A DNA stretch of 43,073 nt from Mesostigma viride (GCA_009746045.1 RPFO01001608.1:2501-45573), one strand, 5' to 3'; positions 32,699-40,246 are shown, counted from the first letter of the stretch. Program-made: numbers and translations. The notes: generated by a model from the letters alone, not told the origin.

Positions 32699-32721
32699 GC
32701 CACGTGGCGCGAGTGGATTGG
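32699..32721 (+). promoter_or_regulatory. G-box plus inverted CCAAT module, copy 1
   Basis: GCCACGTGGC (32699-32708), 8 bases, ATTGG (32717-32721), followed by agggaagtac. It lies about 240 bp upstream of the ORF at 32961. Confidence 0.5.
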
Positions 32722-32858
32722 AGGGAAGTACGAGGAGGTCGTGGAACCACGGGGGTACGGGGGGATACGGGGAAGCACGGGGATGTACGGAGAGTATCCA
32801 GGGAGGCGTGGTGTCGTAACCGCAATTCGGACAATGTCACTTGGCTTGTCATACACCC

Positions 32859-32881
32859 GCCACGTGGCGCATATGGATTGG
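32859..32881 (+). promoter_or_regulatory. G-box plus inverted CCAAT module, copy 2
   Basis: GCCACGTGGC (32859-32868), 8 bases, ATTGG (32877-32881), again followed by agggaagtac. It is 80-100 bp upstream of the ATG at 32961, a sensible promoter distance. A gtaaccgcaattcgg motif just upstream (about 32816-32830) recurs at about 34583 with one change. Confidence 0.55.
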
Positions 32882-32960
32882 AGGGAAGTACATGGAGGTC
32901 GGGGAACCACGGGGAGTACGGGGAAAAATGTGTACGGGGGAAGTATCTCCGAACTCCCAC

Positions 32961-33512
32961 ATGACCGTCGCGTCGCCGTACCACAGGCGGGAGGGTGCCG
33001 CGCCCGACGCCCGACGAAAGCGAATGCTGCAGCTCGCCGCCGCGCAGGGGATCCCGCCGGCCGTGCAGCAGTCGTCCGGGTTCCTCCAGACCGCGTTCAA
33101 CGGCGTGCTCAAGCTGCTGTTCCGGAAAGTGGGCTCGAAGATTATCCGCGAGGCGATCAAGCGGGAGCAGGGGCTCCAGGCTTTACTCCGATTCAACTCA
33201 CCCCTTAAAGCTTTTAACATGGGCGGGCTGCAGAGCTACCTGGGCACCAAAGGGGCGCGCGTGGCCAGGGCGGTGCGGATCGGCATCCGCGTCGTACGCA
33301 TTGTCATGATGGTAGCCTACGTCATACCCAAGGGACTCGAGGAGTTCGACGTGATGGAGCTCGCGGCCGGGACCGCGGCCGACGGGTACGACCGCACGCA
33401 CGACGCGATCGTCGGGATCGAGGGGGACGAGGACGAGGAGCTGGCGGCGCTCGCGGCGGCGGGCGCGGTCGAGGAGGAGCTGTCCGTCGACGACGAGATC
33501 GTCTATTTTTAG
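32961..33512 (+). CDS. Virus-like protein with hydrophobic segment, function unknown
   Basis: 183 residues from the ATG at 32961; longer upstream extensions read through the promoter modules and are unlikely. The N-terminus is basic (HRREGAAPDARRKRM). The middle is amphipathic and Lys/Arg-rich (FRKVGSKIIREAIKREQ), followed by a possible membrane-interacting helix (VRIGIRVVRIVMMVAYVIP, ~108-126). The C-terminal third is strongly acidic (GDEDEELAALAAAG...). No family recognised. A basic-hydrophobic-acidic layout is seen in membrane-active or minor capsid proteins of DNA viruses, but that is only a suggestion. The next gene starts 64 bp downstream on the same strand. Confidence 0.65.
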   Translation: MTVASPYHRREGAAPDARRKRMLQLAAAQGIPPAVQQSSGFLQTAFNGVLKLLFRKVGSKIIREAIKREQGLQALLRFNSPLKAFNMGGLQSYLGTKGARVARAVRIGIRVVRIVMMVAYVIPKGLEEFDVMELAAGTAADGYDRTHDAIVGIEGDEDEELAALAAAGAVEEELSVDDEIVYF

Positions 33513-33576
33513 CCGACGAGCCGGCGGCGGCGGCGAAAAGTTCTCAGGGAATCGTATCCGGATCCGGACCCGAACC

Positions 33577-34053
33577 ATGTCCGACGTGCGCGTGCTGACG
33601 ATCCACTCCGACGCGGCCAACGTGACCGACGCGACCACGAGCGCGGCCAACGAGTGGGTCGTGACCGTGTCGGCCGACGAGTCCGCGCCTTTGCTCGGCC
33701 CGCGGTGGAAGATGCATCTGCTCTACGCGTGCGTGAAGGGCTTCGTGCCCGCGGGCACCAGCCGGGTCGTGGGGATCTACTCGGACGGGTTCCTCGGGGC
33801 GGCGGACGGGGGGATGACGCTGTTGGCGGCCGAGACGGCGCTCACGAACCTCGCGTCCGACGTCACCGTGGTCAACCAGCAGAATTACTTGCCCATCGCG
33901 AACCCGCGGCTGCTCAGGGACGGGGGCTCGTTCCGCGTGCGCGTGTGCCACCTGGACGCGGCCAGCCCGCTGACCGCGGGCGCGCGGCCCGTCGTGGGCG
34001 ACTGGACGCTCGTGCTGCGGCTCGAGATGTTGGGCAGCAAGCCGCGGACGTGA
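33577..34053 (+). CDS. Beta-rich putative virion protein
   Basis: 158 residues from the ATG at 33577. Alternating hydrophobic strands dominate (NEWVVTVS, WKMHLLYACVKGF, SFRVRVCHLD) and it ends with GDWTLVLRLEMLG, a terminal-strand pattern that resembles small jelly-roll capsid or penton-like proteins of large eukaryotic DNA viruses. There is no enzyme motif. Same strand as, and close to, the 32961 ORF, so the two may be co-regulated. The codon pattern is strongly GC at third positions like the rest of the segment. Structure prediction would decide; the function is inference. Confidence 0.6.
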   Translation: MSDVRVLTIHSDAANVTDATTSAANEWVVTVSADESAPLLGPRWKMHLLYACVKGFVPAGTSRVVGIYSDGFLGAADGGMTLLAAETALTNLASDVTVVNQQNYLPIANPRLLRDGGSFRVRVCHLDAASPLTAGARPVVGDWTLVLRLEMLGSKPRT

Positions 34054-34119
34054 GCGCGCGCGGGCGCCGGCGGAGGCAGGGGGCGGAGGGCGGACTCGGC
34101 TTGAAACCGAGCTTACTCT

Positions 34120-34415
34120 GGCCGATTCCTCTGGGGAGAGGTGTGTGATGCCTGATTCCTCTGGACACGAGGTGCGTGATGGCTGATTCCTTTGGAAGGA
34201 AGAGATCACAGTGTAAATCCTCTCTGATGTGAGACGAATCGGGCTGATTCCTCTGGACACGAGGTTGCTTCATCTGCAGAGGAAGACGTCGCCGGGCTGA
34301 TTCCTCTGGACACGAGGTTGCTTCATCTGCAGAGGAAGTCGTCACAGGGTGATTCCTCTGGAGACGAGGTCCTGCAGAGGAAGACGTCGCCGGGCGATTC
34401 CTCTGGACGAAGGGA
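34120..34415. repeat. Repeats of gattcctctgga / cagaggaa
   Basis: About seven imperfect copies of (t)gattcctctgga(cac)gagg. Two adjacent long copies of roughly 55 bp also contain the complementary tgcagaggaagacgtc, so each long unit can fold on itself (TTCCTCTG with CAGAGGAA). Confidence 0.75.
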
Positions 34416-34439
34416 GATTTAGCGCGGCCGGTGTGGAAT

Positions 34440-34478
34440 GCCACGTGGCGAGGTTCTATTGGTTACGAAATTTGGCGC
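34440..34478 (+). promoter_or_regulatory. G-box, inverted CCAAT and TTTGGCGC module, copy 3
   Basis: GCCACGTGGC (34440-34449), 8 bases, ATTGG (34458-34462), then TTTGGCGC (34471-34478), a match to the E2F consensus TTTSSCGC. A direct repeat, gcgcggccggtgtgga, flanks the module at about 34424 and 34474. Confidence 0.5.
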
Positions 34479-34582
34479 GGCCGGTGTGGAGCGTGGCCGT
34501 AGAGGAGTCGAAGGGACGCGGGGGAGGCCACGGGGAAGGCGGGGGGCACGGGGAGGGCGGGGGAGGCGGGGAAGGCGGAGGC

Positions 34583-34665
34583 GTAACCGAAATTCGGCGA
34601 ATCCGATTGGACACGAGAATTGGCGCCGCTGACATAGAGAGTGCCACGTGGCGTCGACGGATTCG
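34583..34665 (+). promoter_or_regulatory. Regulatory module with ATTGG, TTGGCGCC and G-box, copy 4
   Basis: gtaaccgaaattcgg at about 34583, ATTGG and TTGGCGCC at about 34605-34627, then GCCACGTGGC (34643-34652), 8 bases, and ATTCG where the other copies have ATTGG. A short atataagcg-like stretch (about 34670) follows. No gene starts within 300 bp to the right; the palindrome begins there. Confidence 0.4.
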
Positions 34666-34677
34666 ACGGAACTATAA

Positions 34678-35515
34678 GCGCCGCGCCAGAGACGGGTGTA
34701 CCCTCTGTTCCACCCTCCCTTTTTGCCCTCTTCACCCCCTTTTTTGACCCCCGAAAACCCCCTTCCCGACCCCCGAGAAAGCCCTGTTCCGGTGTTCCGG
34801 CCCACCCCCCCTGGGCCGGTATCATTTGAAAAAAAAATTTTTCTGGGACCGAAATCCTTCGTTTTGGACTTAGCCGTTTTCGGCCTCTCCTCTTCCCCTT
34901 TCTCTCCCTCCCTCTCCTTTCTCTCTCCCTCTCCTTTCTCTCTCCTCTCCCTCTCTCTTCTCCCCTCTCTTCCCGTCCCTATATATCCAGGGGTATAGGG
35001 TTCTATTTATTTATTTTTCCTATAAAATCAGTTTTAGAAAAGATACCGGCACGCCATCCCGGAAATAGGATATATAAGACGGTGTCCTATTCACGCCCCA
35101 CGGTTAAATAGGACGAATAGCCGCCTATATATACCGTTCCTATTCCCGGAGGGGGCGTGCTGGTATCATTTATAAAACTGATTTTATAGGAAAAATAAAT
35201 AAATAGAACCCTATACCCTGGATATGTAAAGACGGGAAGGGAGAGGAGAGAGAGGGGAGAGGGAAGAGAGAGGGAAGAGAGAGAGAGAGGAGGCCGAAAT
35301 CGGCTAAGTCCAAAACGCCATTTTCCTGGCCATAAAAAAAAAAGTTTTCCAAATGATACCGGCCCAGGGGGGGGGCCGGAACACCGGAACAGGCCTTTTT
35401 CGGGGGTCGGGAAGGGGGTTTTCGGGGGTCAAAAAAGGGGGTGAAGAGGGCAAAAAGGGAGGGTGGAACAGAGGAATGCACCCGTTTCGGGCCGAATCGG
35501 CGCGGCGCTCTGAGT
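34678..35515. repeat. Long imperfect palindrome, arms ~340-370 bp, AT-rich centre
   Basis: The left arm (about 34678-35052) is the reverse complement of about 35160-35515. Matched landmarks going outward: ttttcctataaaatcag with ctgattttatagg; tctatttatttattt with its complement; the pyrimidine-rich tract with the purine-rich tract; gttttggacttagccg; ggccggtatcattt; ctgttccggtgttccggcc; ctctgttccaccctccc. The ~110-bp centre holds a second small inverted pair (gataccggcacgcc / ggcgtgctggtatc) around ggaaatagga / tcctattccc. Confidence 0.9.
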
Positions 35516-35520
35516 AGCGA

Positions 35521-35548
35521 CCAATCGGTCGCTCGGTTTTGGCGGGAA
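35521..35548 (+). promoter_or_regulatory. CCAAT plus E2F-like module, copy 1
   Basis: CCAAT at 35521-35525 and TTTTGGCGGGAA at 35537-35548, a near-ideal E2F/DP site. It is preceded by gcgcggcgctctgagtagcga, which is shared with the copies at 35961 and 36019. Confidence 0.5.
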
Positions 35549-35689
35549 TTTGGGGGAAATCGGCGCGGCGCTCTCCGTGGAGATCTCGGGCTGACTCGGG
35601 GAGTTTCGGGTCGATCGGGGACTCTCGGGTCGGATCGGGGACTCTCGGGCCGACTCGGGTCGAATCGGGCCGAATCGGGTCGAATCGGA

Positions 35690-35990
35690 GGGAGAGGGGA
35701 GAGGGAAGAGAGAGGGAAGAGAGAGAGAGGAGGCCGAAATCGGCTAAGTCCAAAACGCCATTTTCCTGGCCATAAAAAAAAAAGTTTTCCAAATGATACC
35801 GGCCCAGGGGGGGGAGCCGGAACACCGGAACAGGCCTTTTTCGGGGGTCGGGAAGGGGGTTTCGGGGGTCAAAAAAGGGGGTGAAGAGGGCAAAAAGGGA
35901 GGGTGGAACGGAGGAATGCACCCGTTTCGGGCCGAATCGGCGCGGCGCTCTGAGTAGCGACCAATCGGATCGATCGGTTTCGCCGATGTG
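35690..35990. repeat. Direct copy of the right palindrome arm
   Basis: From the purine-rich tract through ggctaagtccaaaacgcc, tgataccggcccagg and gggagggtggaac to gcgctctgagtagcgacc, this repeats about 35255-35530 in the same orientation with few differences. Between the two copies (35560-35685) lie gactcgggtcgaatcgg-type short repeats. Confidence 0.9.
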
Positions 35991-36048
35991 ACGGATGGCG
36001 CGGCGCTCCAAGTAGCGACCAATCGAATCGCTCGGTTTTGGCGGGAAA
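35961..36048 (+). promoter_or_regulatory. CCAAT plus E2F-like modules, copies 2 and 3
   Basis: CCAAT at 35961 with TTTCGCC 17 bases on (35978), and CCAAT at 36019 with TTTTGGCGGGAAA at 36036-36048. Both follow the same gcgcggcgctc..agtagcga lead. They lie about 300-380 bp upstream of the gene starting at 36345. Confidence 0.5.
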
Positions 36049-36344
36049 TTGGGGACGGGTAGGGTCCTGGCACGAGGAGATCCACGGGAAGGTCCACGGG
36101 GAGGTCCACGTACGGCGCGCCGGATCCGCGGGACGGACGCGATTCGGGTACGATTCGCGGGTTTGGGACCGTCGATTGGCGCCGTGTCGATCCGCGGGAC
36201 GGACGATCCCCGTGTCGGTTCGGAGGATCGGATCCGTGTCGGTTCGGAGGATCGGGAGGAGTGCGCCTACATGAGCCGCCGAGACCCTCGTCTCCCCTCA
36301 TCCCTTCCTCTCTCCCTCTCAACGATAGAAGCGCGCACGGTAGA

Positions 36345-37685
36345 ATGAACGAGACACGGGACGTGTCCGATAGTCTCGCGGGGACGCCGGGCGAGTCCGA
36401 CGGTCCCGCCGCGGTGCCGGACCCCTCCCTGTCTGTCACCCCCATGGAGGTCGATCCACTCGCGCCCCTCGTGCCCTGTGGGGCGGTCGAGGACGCGCGG
36501 GATGTCCCGAGTGTCCGCGCGCCGATGGACCCCGGACGCTGTGCCGCGCCGTGTGCGCCTGGTTCGACGCCGCGGTCGTCAGGGACCCGAGGGACTCTGC
36601 GTGCGTCACGACGTCCCAGTTCGCCGACGAGATGGACCGCTTCCTCCTGTCCAAGGGCCTGCCGGCGTACGACCGGTCCGGCCTGGCGGGCGACCGCCCG
36701 CAGGCGCGCGGCGCGCATTTCAACCTGATATCCGCCATCGCCGCGCCTACGGCGTCGTCGTGAGCGATTTCGGCGACGGCCTGACGCTCTGCCGTCTCCT
36801 CGTCCGTCCTCCGGCCGGCGGGTACCCGTTCGACCCGTCGCCGCTCCCGAAGCCCGCGTCCTTCGACGACGACGGGTACTTCGCCGCGCTCGCGCGCAAG
36901 AGCTCATACAATCGCGGCTCGCCGAGACCTCCGCCGTGCTGGATGAGGAGGATCTGGACCGTCTCGAGTGCACGGACGAGGAGGACGCGTTCGAGTCCCA
37001 CCTTCGACGCCCCCATGCGTTCGCGCATCTGTGCCAGTTCCGCGTCGCCCGGCGCGCGTGCGACCGCAAGCGCGTCCCGCGCCCCGAGTGGCTCGATAGG
37101 ACGATCGCCGAGATGAGGCGCCAGGTCTCCTGGGACTACGACGAGTCTGCCAAGGGGAGGACGAGGGCCGGGACGCACATGTCGGATCACCTGACGGACG
37201 TACTCGGATGGCCCTCGACGGCGGAGGACGCCTTGCCCCTCCAGACGTCCCTCGAAGACGCGGCCGGATCCGGGCAGGACGCCGTCGCCGCCCTCCGCGT
37301 GTCGCCGAACGTGTCGAGCCAGATTTCGGCTGCCGTCCGCGCGTCTGGGGGCGGTAAAGCGACGCGCGCCGAGCCGTTCGTCGGAGATCTCCCGTCGCGT
37401 CTGTTCGCGCGCGTGCCGGACGCTCGCATGTCCTTGTCCGCCTTCCGACACCTCTACTTCGAGCGTCACCTCGGATGGCCGGCGTCCCGGCGCTTCACCG
37501 TCCCCAACGAGGTGGTCGCCGCACAGCTGGCCGCACGCGGCATCCGATTGAGCGGGCGGAAGAGGGGCCGCGACGTCACGGTGGACGGCCCGCCTGCCAA
37601 GAACGTGAAGTGGGTCGAGGGCCTGGCCCTCGCGCCGGGCGTCGTGGTCCGCGAGAGCGACGTCGAGTGCGATGCGGGGAATTAG
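36345..37685 (+). pseudogene. Virus-like gene broken by three single-base frameshifts, unknown function
   Basis: Coding signal runs from the ATG at 36345 to the TAG at 37685 but changes frame three times: at about 36480-36550, at about 36730-36755 and at about 36905. Each step is to the -1 frame, so three single-base deletions return it to the original frame. The intact product would be about 445 residues. It has an acidic, Ser/Pro-rich start (MNETRDVSDSLAGTPG), a middle with DEMDRFLLSKGLPAYD and VVVSDFGDGLTLCRLL, and a long last part from LDEEDLDRLECTDEED. The end, SLSAFRHLYFERHLGWPASR through RFTVPNEVVAAQLAARGIRL to KNVKWVEGLAL, resembles a winged-helix-type tail of replication or regulatory proteins, but no ATPase or primase motif is visible. 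Family not recognised. It is either decayed or affected by assembly indels. Confidence 0.65.
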
Positions 37686-37887
37686 ACTAGCTTTCTACTA
37701 GTGACGTGTTTGCGTTGGTTTGATGATGTGTGGACGATAATTCCGTTTATTACGATTTTTTATTCAATACAATCGATTTATAAATGCCACGTGGCGTCTT
37801 TGTTTGTTTGGTAACGCTAGAGTCTCACTCCTAGGACTCTTTCGCGGACTCGCGGACTCGCGGACTCGCGCGTTCGTCCTTTTTTTG
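37686..37887. other. AT-rich convergent intergenic region
   Basis: Lies between the 3' ends of the 36345 gene and the minus-strand 37888 gene. Strongly AT-rich (tttattcaatacaatcg), with GCCACGTGGC at 37786-37795 and a short cgcggactcgcggactcg repeat near 37851-37872. Probably holds both 3' ends. Confidence 0.5.
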
Positions 37888-38226
37888 TCAAGTTACGGAC
37901 GGGTGCGCCAGTCCGGCGACCGCGGTCCTTTCGGGGTCGTTCGCGTACAACCCGTCGAACACCTCGTGCCAGTTTTCGGGCGTCGCGCGTTCGCGCGCCG
38001 ATTCCAGATCCTCCCTCGTCGCCAGGTCGAACCACCCGCTATGGCCCTTCTCCTCGCGCAGGCGGATTTCTCGGTCCACGTCCGCCAGGAACTGCTCGTA
38101 CGCCTCTCGGTTCGTGTACCCGCGGTAGAGTTCGTCCGGATCGTCCCGGTGTCCGTGGAGGTACGGGTACGCGCGGACGACGAGACCGTCCACGAGTCCG
38201 CGGAGAGTGTCAAGGACGTTGCCCAT
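37888..38226 (-). CDS. Small virus-like protein, 112 residues, function unknown
   Basis: ATG at 38226-38224 (MGNVLDTLRGLVDGLVVRAY). The protein is polar, with DDPDELYRGYTNREAYEQF, a charged helix (VDREIRLREEKGH) and a WFDLATREDLESARERA segment. Gly2 could in principle be modified, but Asp at position 6 does not fit the N-myristoylation consensus. A TATA-like TATAAAG on the minus strand at about 38313-38319 lies about 90 bp upstream, supporting this start over the longer ORF beginning at 38373. It is divergent from the 38356 ORF. No family recognised. Confidence 0.65.
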   Translation of the reverse strand: MGNVLDTLRGLVDGLVVRAYPYLHGHRDDPDELYRGYTNREAYEQFLADVDREIRLREEKGHSGWFDLATREDLESARERATPENWHEVFDGLYANDPERTAVAGLAHPSVT

Positions 38227-38312
38227 GTCCGCGTGTCTTTTGTCGGGGAAGGGAGGGGGGGAGAGACGCGCGCGTCTCGTGCACGAACGGGAGGAGAAAA
38301 TGTCCCCTCCCT

Positions 38313-38319
38313 TTATACC
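38313..38319 (-). promoter_or_regulatory. TATA-like box for the 37888-38226 gene
   Basis: ccctttataccg on the plus strand reads cggTATAAAGgg on the minus strand, about 90 bp upstream of the ATG at 38226. Confidence 0.5.
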
Positions 38320-38355
38320 GCGGTTTTCGCGCGACTCGACTCGATCGATCCGCTC

Positions 38356-39246
38356 ATGGCGCCCGGATTCCATTCGGCTCGCTCGTTCTTCGGAGCCGGG
38401 TTCCGATCGACGCGCGACCGATCGTCCGGGTCCTGGTGGAGAAGCAAGGACGGCAGCGGGACGGTCGGCGGGGACGGCTTCGGGACGGAGGGCGACGAGG
38501 ACGGGGGCGAGGACGGACGCGGACGTCCCGGTTCCCGGTGTCCGTGGAAAGGCGGTCGACGCGCGGTCGCCGCCGAGGTGCCAGTCACCGACTTTGGCCC
38601 GGAGGAGGAGAGGTACGCGTGCGTGAACCTGAACGCGCGGGACGCCCCGCCGCCCGTGACCCCGCAGGTGATGCGGTGGGCGGAGGACGTCCGCAGGGAG
38701 AGGAGGGAGTCACGCGTCGTGGGCAAGCTGCGTCTTCCGCCGCCCGTGACGACGGGGGTGCTGAAGTGGGCGGTGGAGGCGAACGAGAGGGGCGAGGGGA
38801 TGGTCCTCGGTCCGGGATTATTCCGGGACCTACATTATTATAGGGAGCTGCGCGGTTCGATATGGTACATCGATGCGCGGCCACGACGGTCGCGGGGTTC
38901 CGATGCCAAAATCCGGCGGCGCGCCGGTTCTGCTCCGTCCACTCCTCTCGGTCGCGCGCGCGGACGACTGCGGACGGTCCCGGAGGCGTCCAACGAGGAG
39001 GAAGGGGGGAGGAGTCGGACGGGACGTCGGCGGGGGGCGTGTCGGACGCGGCGGGGTCCGCTCGGCGGGCCCGTCCTCGCACCGTGTGAGGTCGGACGCG
39101 TGCCGTCACGCGGTGGGCTCGGCGATCCTGGTGCGCGGGTACAGCGCTCCGGCGCCCGCCGCGCCGCCCGCCCGCGTCCCGGGGGGGATGTTCTTACACG
39201 GTCCGATTACGTTCACGGAATTCTGGCGAGGATTGACTGCCGATGA
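38356..39246 (+). CDS. Virus-like ORF with paired PPPVT repeats; 3' end uncertain
   Basis: Starts at the ATG at 38356 (MAPGFHSARSFFGAGF), with a Gly/Asp/Arg-rich low-complexity part to about residue 70. A more protein-like part follows: RYACVNLNARDAPPPVTPQV, MRWAEDVRRERRE, KLRLPPPVTTGVLKWAVEAN and LFRDLHYYRELRGSIWY. Two related copies of PPPVTxxVxxWAxxxxxR lie about 38 residues apart, suggesting an internal duplication. The frame stays open to 39246, but coding quality drops after about 38860, where the next gene starts in another frame. The true end is therefore probably near 38840-38860 behind a frameshift. No family recognised. Confidence 0.4.
   Translation: MAPGFHSARSFFGAGFRSTRDRSSGSWWRSKDGSGTVGGDGFGTEGDEDGGEDGRGRPGSRCPWKGGRRAVAAEVPVTDFGPEEERYACVNLNARDAPPPVTPQVMRWAEDVRRERRESRVVGKLRLPPPVTTGVLKWAVEANERGEGMVLGPGLFRDLHYYRELRGSIWYIDARPRRSRGSDAKIRRRAGSAPSTPLGRARGRLRTVPEASNEEEGGRSRTGRRRGACRTRRGPLGGPVLAPCEVGRVPSRGGLGDPGARVQRSGARRAARPRPGGDVLTRSDYVHGILARIDCR
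38862..39089 (+). CDS. Small Cys/His zinc-binding protein
   Basis: 75-residue ORF from the ATG at 38862. The first 28 residues, MVHRCAATTVAGFRCQNPA then ARRFCSVHS, match the short C-x(4-9)-G-x-R-C-x-N-x-A-x(3-4)-F-C-x(2)-H zinc-binding signature seen in many small proteins of phages, giant viruses and cellular genomes. The rest is Ser/Gly/Arg-rich and low in complexity. An AT-rich stretch with tattatag lies 20-30 bp upstream and may be its promoter. The frame ends at 39089, and a -1 shift there would continue into the Lys-rich protein at 39188-39778, so the two could be one broken gene of about 305 residues. Confidence 0.55.
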   Translation: MVHRCAATTVAGFRCQNPAARRFCSVHSSRSRARTTADGPGGVQRGGRGEESDGTSAGGVSDAAGSARRARPRTV

Positions 39247-39778
39247 ACGGGCGGAATATTTGAAGAAACAAATCGAGGACGAAGCCGCTGCCGGAGGCGG
39301 TCGACCGCGGGATCCGAGAAGGAAGCGTGCTCCTAGTCCAGACCCAGGAGAGCGTAGAGAGGGTTTGGGCGGAACGGGTCCGAGAAGGGAGCGTGCTCCT
39401 AGTCCAGACCCCGCGGGGCGCGGAGAAGGAGGAGGAGGAGGAGGAGGCGACGACACGGAAAAATTTAGGAAGTTACACGGACTCGTGAAACGGTTGAACG
39501 AGGACGATAAGAAAAAGGCCCTTGAGAAGTTTCACAGTGCGGGTAGTAACGTTGACGAGGTTCTTGCGCAGATAGAGGCCGAGCTGCTGGGAGGTCCGTA
39601 TGCGCCTGCCGGTTCGGGCACGAGTGGTGGCACCGGACCTGCGAGCGGTTCGGCCACGGGCGGTGGGGGTACGACGGGCAACAGCGACGAACCTGCTGCA
39701 GGGACTCCGGGTAACAAGAGCAAAGGCACTAAACCGGCTTCAAAGGCTTCGAGGGGTCGTAAAAAGGGCAAAATATAA
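39188..39778 (+). CDS. Protein with Lys/Arg-rich nuclear-type tail
   Basis: 196 residues from the ATG at 39188 (MFLHGPITFTEFWRGLTADE). Residues ~1-35 are helical and charged (RAEYLKKQIEDEAAAG). A tandem duplication follows, RKRAPSPDPGERREG and RERAPSPDPAGRGEG, resembling SP-rich phosphorylation sites. Then come a Gly run, a helical region (KFRKLHGLVKRLNEDDKKKA), a Gly/Ser/Thr-rich linker and a basic end, KPASKASRGRKKGKI, that could be a nuclear localisation or DNA-binding tail. It may be a chromatin- or core-like protein of the virus-like segment. The upstream frame is open to 38873 without good coding character. It may be the 3' part of the 38862 gene. Confidence 0.6.
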   Translation: MFLHGPITFTEFWRGLTADERAEYLKKQIEDEAAAGGGRPRDPRRKRAPSPDPGERREGLGGTGPRRERAPSPDPAGRGEGGGGGGGDDTEKFRKLHGLVKRLNEDDKKKALEKFHSAGSNVDEVLAQIEAELLGGPYAPAGSGTSGGTGPASGSATGGGGTTGNSDEPAAGTPGNKSKGTKPASKASRGRKKGKI

Positions 39779-39919
39779 TGGGACAAAATAATTAGAGCGC
39801 CTCCCGGTAGTCTTGGGATACCGGAGTCCCGGCCGCTCTCCCGTCCGAGTCCGCGCGTCGCCCCGGAAAATGATCGCAGACCATACTAGGCAGCACCGCG
39901 CTCGAAGAACGCAATCATC
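39779..39919. terminator. Short intergenic region with hairpin
   Basis: After the stop at 39778, an AT-rich stretch (gggacaaaataattaga) is followed by an inverted repeat, ccggtagtcttgggataccgg, at about 39804-39824, a possible 3'-end hairpin. The next gene starts at 39920. Confidence 0.35.
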
Positions 39920-40246
39920 ATGGGGCAATTCCCGAGTTCCACGCGAATCCACGCGTCCGGAGTCTCCGACGTCGTCGTCGTCGAGTCGCGGGCCGCGGAC
40001 ATCTCCGACCAATTGGACAAGATCTACGCGCCATGGAAGAGCGCATCCCGGCGGGCCGACGACGACGTAGCCGCGTCCTCGCGTCCGTCCGCGAATCCCG
40101 AGCCGAGGCCCACGGGGCAAGGGACCGCCACCGCCTACCTGGACGGCGCCCTGAGAGACATGTACGAGGACGACCACTCGTCCAAGCGGTTCCGCCACGC
40201 CGCGCCGTCCGTCCCCGAACAGACCTTCCGAAGCGCCGTGTTCTGA
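39920..40246 (+). CDS. Small protein with N-myristoylation motif
   Basis: 108 residues from the ATG at 39920 (MGQFPSSTRIHASGVSD). Gly2 with Ser6 fits the MGxxxS signal for N-myristoyl transferase, so membrane attachment is predicted. Further features: an acidic-hydrophobic stretch (VVVVESRAADISDQLDKIY), a disordered Ser/Arg/Pro middle and DMYEDDHSSKRFRH near the end. Myristoylated small proteins are frequent in virions with internal membranes, but no family is recognised. It converges on the helicase gene; the two stops are 193 bp apart. Confidence 0.6.
   Translation: MGQFPSSTRIHASGVSDVVVVESRAADISDQLDKIYAPWKSASRRADDDVAASSRPSANPEPRPTGQGTATAYLDGALRDMYEDDHSSKRFRHAAPSVPEQTFRSAVF

Larger units (their letters stand above)
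34054..36344. other. 2.3-kb non-coding regulatory/palindromic zone
   Basis: No supported protein-coding gene. It contains the ttcctctg/cagaggaa repeats, two G-box modules, the long palindrome, a third copy of the palindrome arm and CCAAT-E2F-like modules, each listed separately. Long ORFs across it arise from GC-rich repeats. Confidence 0.7.

Noticed and set aside
34678-37069. Long ORFs through the palindrome and CCAAT-E2F zone
   Set aside because: They read through purine/pyrimidine tracts, duplicated arms and promoter motifs, with no domain and no consistent frame among repeat copies.
37888-38373. Longer start at 38373 for the minus-strand 112-residue gene
   Set aside because: The extension runs through the TATA-like box and low-complexity leader; the ATG at 38226 fits better.
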